This document shows positions 18,094 to 27,183 of a stretch of 64,000 bases of DNA, one piece after another. Both the position numbers and the translations under genes were made by a program. Positions within the stretch are counted from its first letter, which is position 1; each line of letters opens with the position of its first letter. The stretch is taken from assembly GCA_947258795.1 (NCBI GenBank), contig CAMYJU010000002.1:97928-161927 (forward strand), in the 5' to 3' direction. Under the pieces are notes generated by a model. The model did not search any database, was not told where the DNA came from, and saw only the letters and a program-made list of their open reading frames with translations. This stretch comes from an uncultured Gammaproteobacteria bacterium. GTDB lineage: Bacteria > Pseudomonadota > Gammaproteobacteria > DRJJ01.

Positions 18094-18187
18094 GACTGTC
18101 AGGAAGAAAATATCCGGATACCTGTTTCTTTAAGTATAACCCTGATAAAGCTGCTCTCCATTATCAAGTAGTTCTAACCTCGAAACA

Positions 18188-18208
18188 AGGTGGAGTAAAA
18201 TTCCACCT
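18188..18208 (-). terminator. Hairpin between glucosylglycerate operon and dikinase gene
   Basis: AGGTGGA (18188-18194) pairs with TCCACCT (18202-18208) around a 7-nt loop. On the + strand it is followed by a T run (18211-18216); on the - strand the following bases are only TTGTTTCG. Since the flanking genes are both on the - strand, it may end the glucosylglycerate operon or fold in the leader of the dikinase transcript. Confidence 0.45.
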
Positions 18209-18252
18209 ATGTTTTTTATTTGAAACGGGTATATCTGACTTGACCACTGAGG

Positions 18253-19992
18253 TTATTTGTTTGTAATCCAGACAAATTCATAAGGATTTAAAGTCACGAT
18301 TTCCCGTGGGTCCTGGTACTGATAACTACTGATCAGGTCATACCACTGGTCCAGTTCGATCAGATTAACATCCTGAAGCGCAATCTGCCGGGCTTTATTG
18401 GTAATATTGTATATACAGAAAATGCTCTGTGAACGGTCCTGGCTCTGGCGCCAGAACGCAAACAGGCTTTCATCGAAATGCAGGGTAAACTGCGTCGCAT
18501 TCGGGTGAAATGCAGGCTGCTGTTTACGTATGGAAATAAGCCGGGACATACGCTCAAATATCTTATAATGCAGGTTATCCTTTTCGTTCAGGTATCCTGT
18601 TAATTCATCGTAGTCCCAATTATGACGGTTAATTGAGCGTTTATTGGATGTCATATTCATTTTTTCCTGATCATTTCCTGTTGCCACCAGGCTATGAATA
18701 TAAAATGCCGGAATACCCTCTAGAGCCAGCATGATGGCGTGAGCGCAGATAAAACGCGAAATCTGGTGATCGTCCTCACCCTCAAATGTTCCTTTCATTG
18801 CATCGATCAGGCTGATATTCAGCTCATAAGGACGGTGCTTTCCATCAGGCATGGATCGCCAGGATACATCGCCACCAAATTGCTGCATCAGACTGGCCAG
18901 TTTGTCGACTTCATGGTCCGTGAGGATACCTTCGACAGGTCTGAGGCCAATACCATCATGTGACGCGATAAAATTGAAATAACTCGTACCATTCTGCGCA
19001 GGTGGCATACTCATCATCCATTGTTTCAGTAAACGGGATTGACCCGACAGCATGGTATAAAGAATTAATGGCGGAAGTGTAAAGTTATAGATCAGATGCG
19101 CTTCATTGGCATTTCCGAAATAAGACAGGTTCTCCCGATTGGGTATATTGGTTTCTGTGATTATAATTGCTTGTGAATTTACATGTTCAATCAATAGTCG
19201 TAATAACCTGATCACTTCGTGTGTTTCAATCAGATTTATGCAAGGTGTACCCACCCTCTTCCAAAGAAATGCTACAGCATCAAGCCGGAATATGCTGATG
19301 CCCTGATCAAGATACATTTTTATAATTTTGACAAACTCCAGCAAGACATCGGGATTGCTGAAATCAAGATCGATCTGGTCATGGCTAAAAGTACACCACA
19401 CATAGCTGATTCCTTCCAGCTTTTGCGTCTTGCGCAATAATGGAGATGTTCTTGGTCGTACAACCTTAGACAGGTCGGTATCCGGAGCGCACTCGATAAA
19501 GTATCCGCTTCCTGGTTTTTTACCCTGCTTGAAATTGTCGAACCAGAGACTGCGACTTGAGCAATGATTGATAACCAGGTCCGCCATCAGGGAATAATCG
19601 TTAGCGAGCCTGTTGATGTTTTCCCATGATCCCAATGACTGATTGACCTCACAATAATTGATAACCGAAAAGCCATCATCGGAACTGAAAGGATAAAACG
19701 GTAGTATATGGATAATATTGGAAACACCCTTAAGGTATGCTTCAAAAAACCGATACAGCGTATCGAGCGGTAATTCGTCTTTTCCGGTAATACTGTCACC
19801 GTATGTTATGGTGATGATATCGTTCTGGTCCCAAAGGTTGCTATGCGGAATAACTTCGGCAATGGCTGTATGGTACCCCATGATATCGGCAATGGACCCG
19901 GTCAAGCTGTCGATGTCCTCGTCAGGATAGAGCTTGACGAGGTGGTCGCTGATACGCCTTTTCAGCTCTCTCAGTGCCGTTACTGCTGTCAT
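18253..19992 (-). CDS. Glucosylglycerate phosphorylase (GH13_18, sucrose phosphorylase-like)
   Basis: This 579-aa GH13 protein has FRLDAVAFLWKR (nucleophile Asp), TETNIPN (acid/base Glu) and ASHDGIG (transition-state Asp). The arrangement is that of the sucrose phosphorylase subfamily GH13_18. Because it is last in an operon with glucosyl-3-phosphoglycerate synthase, its phosphatase and a glycerate kinase, the best reading is glucosylglycerate phosphorylase, which converts glucosylglycerate and Pi to glucose 1-phosphate and D-glycerate. True sucrose phosphorylase is the alternative. It overlaps gpgS by 4 nt. Family is certain; the substrate is inferred from context. Confidence 0.88.
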   Translation of the reverse strand: MTAVTALRELKRRISDHLVKLYPDEDIDSLTGSIADIMGYHTAIAEVIPHSNLWDQNDIITITYGDSITGKDELPLDTLYRFFEAYLKGVSNIIHILPFYPFSSDDGFSVINYCEVNQSLGSWENINRLANDYSLMADLVINHCSSRSLWFDNFKQGKKPGSGYFIECAPDTDLSKVVRPRTSPLLRKTQKLEGISYVWCTFSHDQIDLDFSNPDVLLEFVKIIKMYLDQGISIFRLDAVAFLWKRVGTPCINLIETHEVIRLLRLLIEHVNSQAIIITETNIPNRENLSYFGNANEAHLIYNFTLPPLILYTMLSGQSRLLKQWMMSMPPAQNGTSYFNFIASHDGIGLRPVEGILTDHEVDKLASLMQQFGGDVSWRSMPDGKHRPYELNISLIDAMKGTFEGEDDHQISRFICAHAIMLALEGIPAFYIHSLVATGNDQEKMNMTSNKRSINRHNWDYDELTGYLNEKDNLHYKIFERMSRLISIRKQQPAFHPNATQFTLHFDESLFAFWRQSQDRSQSIFCIYNITNKARQIALQDVNLIELDQWYDLISSYQYQDPREIVTLNPYEFVWITNK

Positions 19993-21209
19993 GACAATAT
20001 TTTCCTGTCTTCCCTTACGGCATCGAGTAAACGCGGAAATATGTCAGGAATGGCGCTGGTAACCCTGTCCCAGCTTGGTATGAAGGGTGCCTTGTCAGTA
20101 TCCTCGAGAAAGACCTTACCTGCATGCTTGATATTATCAGCAAATATCTCGACCATTTGTTCTTCTTCGTGAGTCTCGTAGTGCAGGCCATTAAAAATGG
20201 CATCGTTTCTGTAGCTGTCAATCAGGTCAAGGGCGATACGATAATAGGTCGCCTTGGTCGTTCGCAGGCTTTCATCGGTAAAGCTGATGCCATCAGTAGC
20301 CAGCTTCTTGAATATTGCCTTGCTGATATCGATAGACATTCTGGATAAACCCTTTTCCTTGTCCTGCGTTGATAATTTCTGGTGCTTGTGATCGTAGTTG
20401 TCTGCAATATCGACCTGACACAAATGACTGGTCGCGTAGTTTTTCCTCATTTCCATCAGCATACCGACCTCGAGTCCCCAATCAGTTGGCATTCTGAGGC
20501 TGTTCATGACGTCATAGCGCATCGAGAACTCACCGGCCAACGGATAGCGGAAACTGTCCAGAAAATCCAGGTAAGGATGGTGGCCATGTTGATGATTTAA
20601 TGCGCGTACCAGCGGACTTACCAGTAATCTGGAAACGCGGCCATTCATACTGTTATCAGCTATTCGAGGGTAATAACCCTTGCAGTACTGGTATTTGAAT
20701 TGCGGATTGGCGACCGGATATAACAGTCTTGCCAGCATTTCCCGTTTGTAGGTGATAATATCGCTGTCATGTAGTGCGATGGCCTGTGTGTTTTTACGGG
20801 CGAGCATATAACCCATACAGTACCAGACATTACGTCCCTTGCCCTTCTCTGTGGGGGCAAGCCCTTCCTTGCGTAGCATGTTATCGATAGCGGTTAGATT
20901 CGGACCATCATTCCAGAGTAAATCATGATGTTGTGGCAATTCGGAAAAAAATTCTAATGCATGCCTGAACTGGGACCTGTCTGCCTGGTCTATACCGATG
21001 ACTACCTGCCTGAGGTAGGAAACCTCCTTCAGTTCATTGACTATGGTCGACAATGCGGGTCGTTCCAGTTCCGAATATAATGCAGGCAATATCAGACCCA
21101 TTGGGCGTAACCGCGAAAAATAATCCAGATCTGCTTCCATCTGTTCCAGGGAGCGTGTGCATAGGTTATGCAGGGTTGTCACATGACCATTCTGGAAAAA
21201 ATCACCCAT
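19989..21209 (-). CDS. gpgS: Glucosyl-3-phosphoglycerate synthase (GT81)
   Basis: The 406-aa protein has GKGRNVWYCMGYMLA and IALHDSDIITY, where the DSD triad is the metal- and nucleotide-sugar-binding motif. A C-terminal GEFSMRYDVMNSLRMPTDWG region agrees with GT81 glucosyl-3-phosphoglycerate synthase. It joins glucose from a nucleotide sugar to 3-phosphoglycerate in the cytosol, the first step to the compatible solute glucosylglycerate. The gene starts 3 nt after gpgP stops and overlaps the phosphorylase start, so the whole cycle is one operon. Confidence 0.92.
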   Translation of the reverse strand: MGDFFQNGHVTTLHNLCTRSLEQMEADLDYFSRLRPMGLILPALYSELERPALSTIVNELKEVSYLRQVVIGIDQADRSQFRHALEFFSELPQHHDLLWNDGPNLTAIDNMLRKEGLAPTEKGKGRNVWYCMGYMLARKNTQAIALHDSDIITYKREMLARLLYPVANPQFKYQYCKGYYPRIADNSMNGRVSRLLVSPLVRALNHQHGHHPYLDFLDSFRYPLAGEFSMRYDVMNSLRMPTDWGLEVGMLMEMRKNYATSHLCQVDIADNYDHKHQKLSTQDKEKGLSRMSIDISKAIFKKLATDGISFTDESLRTTKATYYRIALDLIDSYRNDAIFNGLHYETHEEEQMVEIFADNIKHAGKVFLEDTDKAPFIPSWDRVTSAIPDIFPRLLDAVREDRKILS

Positions 21210-21212
21210 AAC

Positions 21213-22037
21213 TTACTCCTTGACCTGCGTTATCATCGCAAGTGCCTTGTTTATTCCTTCGCACCATCCATCCGGGGCTGGCATTTCTGTTGTAATACCT
21301 GCCGGTACCATTTGTTGCAGCCCGTCGCTTGATGGTGAATTGACTATTATCGGGATATCGGCAATATTCAGCATTGATGTATCATTGACACTATCTCCAA
21401 GTGCAATAATCTTCGTGTCTGCTGAATAACAGGCAGCCAGTCTTCTGGCTGCAGTGCCCTTGTCACATGTGCCCAGTACATGCAGAAAGCGACCACCATG
21501 TATCGTTGTCAGGTGATGTTGTGAAAGTCGTTGACGGAAAATGTCGAGCTCCTTTTCATCAGCGTGCCAGATGACGGGTTCACTGAATTCCCGGAAAATT
21601 GCCTGCTTTGCCTGGTCAGATGACAGCCCTGTCATATCTATAATCTGTTCAATGGAACATCGGGAAAATCGTGTGTAACAGCTGTCAGGTATGTCAATAG
21701 AATCAAGAATGAGACTGATTTCCCGATGGGATATACCCAGCTGGACTTTCCAGTAGTCATCACGTAAAACTGCTCCGTCCGGCCTGTCAGGAAACAAGCT
21801 GACAGGCAGGAAAATACAGGAACCAGTCTCGACGATAAATGGGTCTTCTAGCTCATATGATTGTTGTAATGTCGTTGTTTCGGCCCAGGTCTTACTGGTG
21901 TTGAAAATGACAGGAATACCTGCATCATGCAGTCTGGAAATCATCTTGTCAGCAGGCTCTAGCTGGTAGGTATCATGATGTAACAGGGTGCCATCCAGAT
22001 CAGTGACAACCAGCCATTTTGTCCCTGAATCAGCCAC
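21213..22037 (-). CDS. gpgP: Glucosyl-3-phosphoglycerate phosphatase (HAD, MPGP family)
   Basis: A 274-aa HAD phosphatase: DLDGTLL (nucleophile motif) at residues 12-18, FNTSKTWAE as motif II, and GDSVNDTSML as motif IV. It belongs to the mannosyl-3-phosphoglycerate phosphatase group, which also contains glucosyl-3-phosphoglycerate phosphatases. It removes the phosphate from the GpgS product to give glucosylglycerate. It overlaps the glycerate kinase gene by 8 nt upstream and leads into gpgS. Confidence 0.9.
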   Translation of the reverse strand: MADSGTKWLVVTDLDGTLLHHDTYQLEPADKMISRLHDAGIPVIFNTSKTWAETTTLQQSYELEDPFIVETGSCIFLPVSLFPDRPDGAVLRDDYWKVQLGISHREISLILDSIDIPDSCYTRFSRCSIEQIIDMTGLSSDQAKQAIFREFSEPVIWHADEKELDIFRQRLSQHHLTTIHGGRFLHVLGTCDKGTAARRLAACYSADTKIIALGDSVNDTSMLNIADIPIIVNSPSSDGLQQMVPAGITTEMPAPDGWCEGINKALAMITQVKE

Positions 22038-22956
22038 GGCGTTTGACTGTCCCCGTTATCATATGATTAGTATCTATCGGCAGAACGATATCCGCCTGTT
22101 CAGGCAAGTGAACAAGTGTATGTCGGGTAATACGTTCATAATGCTGAATAAAGCGCTTGAGCTGCTCGTCATTCATGACGTGGGACAGGTGATCATTGTC
22201 AGTCCTATCTCTGAGCTTTTGTTCCTGCAGTCTCCGCCATAGATAGACATGTTCAAAATTCGGTGCCTTGAGCATAACGCAGAGATCAGTGTGCTTATAA
22301 ACTTGTTGATAATACTCACCGAGTTTTTCGTTACTGTATTGCCGCCAGGTGGCATCCGGATCTTCCTGTTCTTCCAGCTCATTGATAGCCGTATCCAGCT
22401 CAAGCGGAGTTTGGGTCGGACTGTTATTACACCAGCCTTCAAACAGGATAATATCAACCCCCCGCTCATAACTGGTCCAGTCTGCTTCGCTACAGCGGTC
22501 ATCCATTGCCTTGTTGAAAACGGGTAACTTACAAGCCTTGCCTGACATCAGTCTGTCAAGGGTGTTGACCAGAAGGCCAAGATCATGTGTTCCCGGCACT
22601 CCGCGGGTCCTGAGCAACGGGTGAACCTGTCCGGCAAGATCAATACGTTGTTGTCGGGTTAGATAGAAATCATCCAGGGAAAAGCTGGCAACCCGTAATC
22701 CGGTTCCTGATTCGATGATTTGTCTGACCAGAGTGGTTAAGGTGGATTTCCCGGTACCCTGCGCACCATTGATACTGACCAGGACAGGCCTGTCATTGCT
22801 GGATTCGACAATATACCGGGACAGTGGCAGATAAATATCATGAATAATCTGATGAAAACTGCCTGGTAAGCCCATCCGGGCTATGAAGTCGCTGCTTATT
22901 TCCTGAATGTTAACTGACCAGTCTGACTTTGCCATAATAAATAATGTTTCATCCAT
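22030..22956 (-). CDS. D-glycerate 3-kinase-like P-loop kinase
   Basis: A P-loop kinase with INGAQGTGKST (Walker A), FSLDDFYLT (Walker B-like) and the segment LLRTRGVPGTHDLGLL, which marks the GLYK/YggC-type D-glycerate 3-kinases. The kinase returns glycerate freed by the phosphorylase to 3-phosphoglycerate, closing the glucosylglycerate cycle. It is first in the operon. I start at ATG 22956; the TTG eight codons earlier is a possible alternative, and a later ATG exists too. Confidence 0.85.
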   Translation of the reverse strand: MDETLFIMAKSDWSVNIQEISSDFIARMGLPGSFHQIIHDIYLPLSRYIVESSNDRPVLVSINGAQGTGKSTLTTLVRQIIESGTGLRVASFSLDDFYLTRQQRIDLAGQVHPLLRTRGVPGTHDLGLLVNTLDRLMSGKACKLPVFNKAMDDRCSEADWTSYERGVDIILFEGWCNNSPTQTPLELDTAINELEEQEDPDATWRQYSNEKLGEYYQQVYKHTDLCVMLKAPNFEHVYLWRRLQEQKLRDRTDNDHLSHVMNDEQLKRFIQHYERITRHTLVHLPEQADIVLPIDTNHMITGTVKRRG

Positions 22957-23175
22957 ATCACCATAGCTATTATCTTGCAATTTTCATACGCAATTTTAAA
23001 TAACTGTTTATATTGAGATTTACCGTTTGGCCGGATTTTTCTGGTGCATTACGGGTATGAGTAAACTTATATTGCAACATATTGGTGCAAAATAATCACA
23101 CCGGTTTCACATGCTGCCAGTAAATCAGAATATAAATAACCTGGGTCAATCTGCAATAAGTGGTTTTGCATTACC

Positions 23176-23334
23176 ATGGCCAGACGAAGGAGTATTCGTA
23201 TAGGCTGGCGAGATCTGGAATCCAAGGAACGTTGGATCTATGAGGAGATCTCCTATCATCAAGGCAAACGAACTGAGGCAATCACGCAGATTCGTGCGCC
23301 ACATAGGGTAATCGAGACAGCATTAAAGAAGTAA
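23176..23334 (+). CDS. Small basic protein, 52 aa
   Basis: ATG 23176 opens 52 codons ending in TAA 23334. The product begins MARRRSIRIGWRDLESKERW and ends VIETALKK. It is very basic at the start and then mostly alpha-helical and hydrophilic, without cysteines. No ribosome site is obvious. It lies in the gap between the glycerate kinase operon and the rubrerythrin gene. I recognise no family; it may be a real small protein or chance. Confidence 0.35.
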   Translation: MARRRSIRIGWRDLESKERWIYEEISYHQGKRTEAITQIRAPHRVIETALKK

Positions 23335-23383
23335 ATTACGACAGTTTTCGGATCTTTGTATAGGCCTGTCCTGAATATTTGTA

Positions 23384-24094
23384 TTAATCAATCTCGTCTT
23401 CCGGATAACCCGGGAAACCTGGTACTTCCTGGTATTCAGAAGATGGATGCTCGCAAATAGGACAGTTTAATACCGGTAAGTCGGTCAATGTTGATCCACA
23501 GATCTGGCACACATAATAGCGGGTTGGTTCGCCCTCAATATGGCTGACCAGCAAACCGAAGAAACTGATTGATGCCCTCTTGATCTTGAGCATCAGCTTG
23601 CGGTGCTGTTTTTCGGCCTGCCAGGCGTAGTTAATGTATCGTATGGCCTGTTTATGGTTTTCCGTAGAGATGGATTTCAGGATATAGGGGTATTCCTTGT
23701 CAATTTCATCAGCCTCCACGGTCGTGGCATGATGAATATTTTCCCTGGTTGAACCGATAAAATAGTCACTGATGTCCGGTGAAATGGCCTCTACATCCAG
23801 TCCGGATAACAGATTTTTGAAGTTTCGTGCATGCACAGCTTCTGATGCCGCCAGTGCCTTGAAGAGATAGGCGATATTCGGATAGCTCTCCTGCTCGGCG
23901 CGTAGTGCGTAGGCATTGTACTTTAGTTCGGCCAGAACCTCGTCCTGGTATCGTTGTTGCAGGGCTGCAATGGTTTGGGCATAGATATCATGCTGTGGTT
24001 TTTCAGCTGCATTACTGCTGGCCGATATGGCATATAATATCAGGACAACAAGATGAAACCCTGCCAGTTTATTGATACCCCCACGATTTATCAT
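23384..24094 (-). CDS. Exported rubrerythrin family protein
   Basis: After a hydrophobic N-terminus (LAGFHLVVLILYAISASSNA) comes a ferritin-like four-helix diiron domain with EVLAELKYNAYALRAEQE, EAVHARNF and EKQHRKLM motifs. The C-terminal rubredoxin-like knuckle has CxxC pairs CQICG and CPICE. Rubrerythrins reduce hydrogen peroxide with electrons from a reductase. Most are cytosolic, but the signal-like start suggests the periplasm or membrane. Several start codons are possible in the first ten residues. The divergent neighbour is a Spy-like protein. Confidence 0.82.
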   Translation of the reverse strand: MINRGGINKLAGFHLVVLILYAISASSNAAEKPQHDIYAQTIAALQQRYQDEVLAELKYNAYALRAEQESYPNIAYLFKALAASEAVHARNFKNLLSGLDVEAISPDISDYFIGSTRENIHHATTVEADEIDKEYPYILKSISTENHKQAIRYINYAWQAEKQHRKLMLKIKRASISFFGLLVSHIEGEPTRYYVCQICGSTLTDLPVLNCPICEHPSSEYQEVPGFPGYPEDEID

Positions 24095-24206
24095 ATCCCG
24101 ACATCCCCAATTCGGATAGTATTGTCTTTAACTAAATAGTATAGCCTGTTCTCTATACCACACATTATATATGCTAATGATGATCAGAAATGATTTGATC
24201 ACTGTT

Positions 24207-24236
24207 TTGACCGATAATCCTGGAACTAGACTATAT
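24207..24236 (+). promoter_or_regulatory. Possible sigma-70 promoter for the Spy-like gene
   Basis: TTGACC (24207-24212) is separated by 18 nt from CTATAT (24231-24236), 41 nt upstream of the start codon at 24278. The match is imperfect but well placed. Confidence 0.3.
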
Positions 24237-24277
24237 GTTTTATAGTCAATATATAAATTATGACGGAGGTAATCTAT

Positions 24278-24760
24278 ATGAAAATATTCTCGACTGTAGT
24301 ATTGATTAGCGCTCTGGCCAGTGGCGGCTTCGGACTAGTAGCACCCGTTGCGGTTGCAGACCACGGCAAACAGAGTATGCACATGATGCATGGCAAGGGT
24401 CATGGAGGGCATCATGATAGATGCTGGAAAGCCACTTTGTCAGATGAACAAAAGAGCAAAGTTGCAAAGCTGAAACTGGACTTCAAAAAGAAAAAGTTGC
24501 CGATCAAGTCCAGACTGAGACAAGCCAAGGTTGATCTTGCGCTATTGATAATTTCCGATAGTCCTGATCAGAATGAAATTGGCAAGAAAATTGATGAAAT
24601 TGCCAAACTCAAAGCTGAAAAAATGCGTCTGAAAGCAGACTTTAAAATCAAGTTACGTAATGAACTTAATGACGAACAACGTGTATTATTCGATACAAAA
24701 ATGCTGAAAAAGGCCTACCACGGCAAGAAAAAAGGCGGTCATCGAAAAGGCCACCATTGA
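24278..24760 (+). CDS. Spy/CpxP-like periplasmic protein, His/Met-rich
   Basis: GGAGGT at 24265-24270 lies 7 nt before ATG 24278, which I chose over the earlier in-frame start at 24260. The 160-aa protein has a signal peptide ending near VAVADH. A His/Met-rich segment (MHMMHGKGHGGHH) follows, then two long amphipathic helices with LSDEQKSK and LNDEQRVLF, the LTxxQ-type repeats of Spy/CpxP chaperones. The C-terminal tail is again His/Lys-rich. It likely acts as a periplasmic chaperone or metal-binding stress protein. A strong hairpin follows the stop. Confidence 0.8.
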   Translation: MKIFSTVVLISALASGGFGLVAPVAVADHGKQSMHMMHGKGHGGHHDRCWKATLSDEQKSKVAKLKLDFKKKKLPIKSRLRQAKVDLALLIISDSPDQNEIGKKIDEIAKLKAEKMRLKADFKIKLRNELNDEQRVLFDTKMLKKAYHGKKKGGHRKGHH

Positions 24761-24778
24761 TCGGAAAATTAGGCGGGT

Positions 24779-24805
24779 CCGGTGTTATATTTTTTATAGC
24801 ACCGG
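24779..24805 (+). terminator. Hairpin after the Spy-like gene
   Basis: CCGGTGTTATA (24779-24789) pairs with TATAGCACCGG (24795-24805), 11 bp with one G-U pair and a 5-nt T loop. A T-rich stretch (TGTTTCTGTTTT) follows a few bases on. Confidence 0.65.
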
Positions 24806-25140
24806 CACTCTGTTTCTGTTTTCAGAAGAATGCCAGTTACAGGGCATAGTACAAATTCGCGATATAGTGAGAAATACTGCAAACCTGATTCCTCCCCTGG
24901 GCAGGGATTCAGTCAATGGCTGCATTGCAATCACGACCATCCAGCCCATTAATAAATAGATGATCATCTGTATGGTGCGTGCTCCTTTTTTATGGAAACA
25001 GTCTATGATGATTCCAATGATTGCCGGACTCTCCATATGATACTGAAAAGTAACCATCCCCAGTCACCCCGCAAGACGACCAGTGTAAAAGGTGTATAGC
25101 TACCCGCTATGAGTAAATAGATTGCTATGTACTGTGTCAT
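24794..25140 (-). pseudogene. Frameshifted hemolysin III family pseudogene
   Basis: On the - strand one frame reads IAIYLLIAGSYTPFTLVVLR then GDWGWLLFSIIW, and a second frame continues with IIGIIIDCFHKKGARTIQMI and IYLLMGWMVVIA. Both match consecutive stretches of the hemolysin III/YqfA/PAQR-like membrane family, with a frame change between about 25030 and 25050. A third frame near 24840 gives degraded YANLYYAL and LAFF remnants with stops. The N-terminal part is missing. So this is a decayed membrane-protein gene, perhaps 110 codons left. Its 3' end overlaps the Spy-gene hairpin. Confidence 0.75.
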
Positions 25141-25343
25141 AGTGACAGAGTGAACACATATCTATCCAGCGAGAAATAAATGAGTAATTTGGACTGGTAT
25201 TTAACTCTAGTGACAGAAAGGTAATTTGAGAATCGAGTGCCTGGTGTAACTAAACCTGACGACTTACTGATGCATAATAATCTGTATTTATCATGGTTAT
25301 AGATATTATTACCAGCTGTTTATGTAAGATGGAGGCTTTTCAC
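25141..25343. other. Intergenic stretch without recognisable gene
   Basis: Stops occur often in all frames and no ribosome site, tRNA or repeat was seen. It may hold the lost 5' part of the hemolysin III gene, but no frame shows its expected sequence. Confidence 0.35.
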
Positions 25344-25371
25344 TTGACAGCAAGCTGACAGGGACTATTTT
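25344..25371 (+). promoter_or_regulatory. Likely sigma-70 promoter for the EF-hand gene
   Basis: A consensus TTGACA (25344-25349) stands 16 nt from TATTTT (25366-25371), about 110 nt ahead of the EF-hand start codon. No other gene lies between them. Confidence 0.45.
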
Positions 25372-25483
25372 ATGATCACGATGGAAGATAAGTACATACT
25401 ATTTTCTTTTAAGAATGGGTACAGATGCAGGGTAAGGTGTTACAAGAAGTATTGTTTATGTATTTTTCGAGGGGGTGATCATC

Positions 25484-25792
25484 ATGATTAGAAAAGGTCT
25501 TGTTTTATCCAGTGTTGTATTTCTTTTAGTTATTCAGCCAATTGCATTCGCAGGACAGGATTATTCGGTCTTTGAAAATGTTGATGGAAATGCAGATGGT
25601 TATATCAGTAAAGATGAGGCTCAGGTCAGAGAGGATCTGAGCGAAAAATGGCGGGATATTGATATTGACAGTAACGGTAAAATCGATATTTCTGAATTCA
25701 GTGCATTTGAGGGAAAAGGTCGACTGATCCCTCCGCAGGATCCTGATATGGGTGAACCTGGCGCTGCACCATATCCCGATACAAGTCATTAA
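25484..25792 (+). CDS. Exported EF-hand calcium-binding protein
   Basis: ATG 25484 follows GAGGGGG by 8 nt. The 102-aa protein has a signal peptide (MIRKGLVLSSVVFLLVIQ...AFA) and two EF-hand loops: D-V-D-G-N-A-D-G-Y-I-S-K-D-E and D-I-D-S-N-G-K-I-D-I-S-E. Each has the 12-residue Ca ligands in place. The C-terminus is Pro/Asp-rich. It likely binds Ca in the periplasm; partner unknown. It has its own likely promoter upstream. Confidence 0.85.
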   Translation: MIRKGLVLSSVVFLLVIQPIAFAGQDYSVFENVDGNADGYISKDEAQVREDLSEKWRDIDIDSNGKIDISEFSAFEGKGRLIPPQDPDMGEPGAAPYPDTSH

Positions 25793-25978
25793 TTTTACAC
25801 AGTACCAGGTCAGGTGCTAAGTTAACCAGGGATACCGTTGTCAGCATTCCTGATTTGCTGACAGCGACATCCCGGCAGTGATGCGTATAACTATACCCGT
25901 AGTACACTCAATAACCTATACTATAGTGAACACCGTTTACACCATATGGCTTTGCATTTAGCAGCTGGAATAATAACC

Positions 25979-26149
25979 ATGAATCCTTTTCTGGCTATAC
26001 AAAATGTTCTTGATTCCCTGTTTTCCTGGAGTCCAACGCTTTATGCCCTGCTGGTCATAATAGTTATCGCATTAGAGGGTCTGTTACTGGTTACAATTTT
26101 CAACCTGGTTAAAGACGTGTTATCAAGCGGGTCTGCAGATCCTGAATAA
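25979..26149 (+). CDS. Small single-pass membrane protein ahead of the TauE gene
   Basis: A 56-aa product (MNPFLAIQNVLDSLFSWSP...) with one strong hydrophobic helix (LYALLVIIVIALEGLLLVTI) and a short charged tail. A longer version starting at 25946 is also open, but neither ATG has a good ribosome site. It ends 11 nt before the TauE-like gene, so the two are probably co-transcribed, and it may be an accessory subunit. No family recognised. Confidence 0.5.
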   Translation: MNPFLAIQNVLDSLFSWSPTLYALLVIIVIALEGLLLVTIFNLVKDVLSSGSADPE

Positions 26150-26160
26150 TAGGCCAGATA

Positions 26161-27183
26161 TTGTCTCTGGAATACATAATATCTATTTCCTGGTTGCTTG
26201 TTTTACTGGGCTTTGTTGTTGGTACTTTAAGCGGATTTTTTGGCATCGGTGGCGCATTTATCATGACGCCAACACTGAATATACTCGGATTTCCGATAGT
26301 ATATGCCATAGGTACTGATCTGGCCCTGATGTTGGGTAGCTCTATCGCGGCTACCGTCAGTCATTTTCGGCTTGGCAACGTCGATATCCGACTTGGTATT
26401 TACATGCTAATTGGAACTGCAGCCGGTGTTTGGCTGGGTAAAACGCTGGTGTTTAGCTTACTGGCGAGCGGAGATGCAGAAACCGTTATACGCCTGATCT
26501 ATATCATACTACTGTTTGGTTTATCCCTGTTCATGGTATACGACTATATAGTCTTCATCACTCGGCCCCATCTTAAGAAAGGCAATAACGTAGCTGATAC
26601 TGTAGGCACCGGTCTTTCACGTATGCTGCATCGACTCATCATAAAACCGATGGTCAGACTGCCTGTTTCAGGTATAAACAGAATTTCGGTCTGGATACCT
26701 GTTGGAGTCGGGATGGTTACCGGTTTTCTTGCAGCTTTTCTCGGAGTAGGCGGTGGGTTTATCAGGATGCCGGCATTGATCTATGGGCTCGGAATCCCCA
26801 CATCCGTTGCAATCGGGACTGACTTGTTTGAAATTATCTTTTCATCAGCCATTGGAACTTTTCTCTATGCATCTGAAGGAAAAGTTCACCTAATTGCGGC
26901 TATGATTTTACTACTCGGCGCTTCACTTGGGGCATTGGTTGGGAGTTATGCAACGCAACATGTAAGAGGTATGCGTGTACGCCTGTATTTTGCATTAACC
27001 ATATTCTTTGCCGGGGTCAGTGTGGCTCTGAAACAACTGGGTGTGTGGCGCGATATACCATTTTTATCAACAGTTGCGGCCTATCTTATTATCGGTGTTG
27101 CGACCATTATGATGATTATTGTTGTGATAAAGCTGATACTGGGATTGATGACGATTCCTCCACAGAGGGATCGACAAATATGA
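26161..27183 (+). CDS. TauE/SafE family sulfite/sulfonate exporter-like permease, TTG start
   Basis: The frame has a stop three codons before TTG 26161 and no ATG until after the first helix, so TTG must be the start; AGGCC lies close upstream. The 340-aa protein has about eight helices and the duplicated TauE signature: GFFGIGGAFIMTP near residue 22 and FLGVGGGFIRMPALIYGLGI near residue 195. Members export or import sulfite, sulfoacetate and related anions. It overlaps the UspA gene start by 4 nt (ATGA), so the two form an operon. Confidence 0.85.
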   Translation: MSLEYIISISWLLVLLGFVVGTLSGFFGIGGAFIMTPTLNILGFPIVYAIGTDLALMLGSSIAATVSHFRLGNVDIRLGIYMLIGTAAGVWLGKTLVFSLLASGDAETVIRLIYIILLFGLSLFMVYDYIVFITRPHLKKGNNVADTVGTGLSRMLHRLIIKPMVRLPVSGINRISVWIPVGVGMVTGFLAAFLGVGGGFIRMPALIYGLGIPTSVAIGTDLFEIIFSSAIGTFLYASEGKVHLIAAMILLLGASLGALVGSYATQHVRGMRVRLYFALTIFFAGVSVALKQLGVWRDIPFLSTVAAYLIIGVATIMMIIVVIKLILGLMTIPPQRDRQI

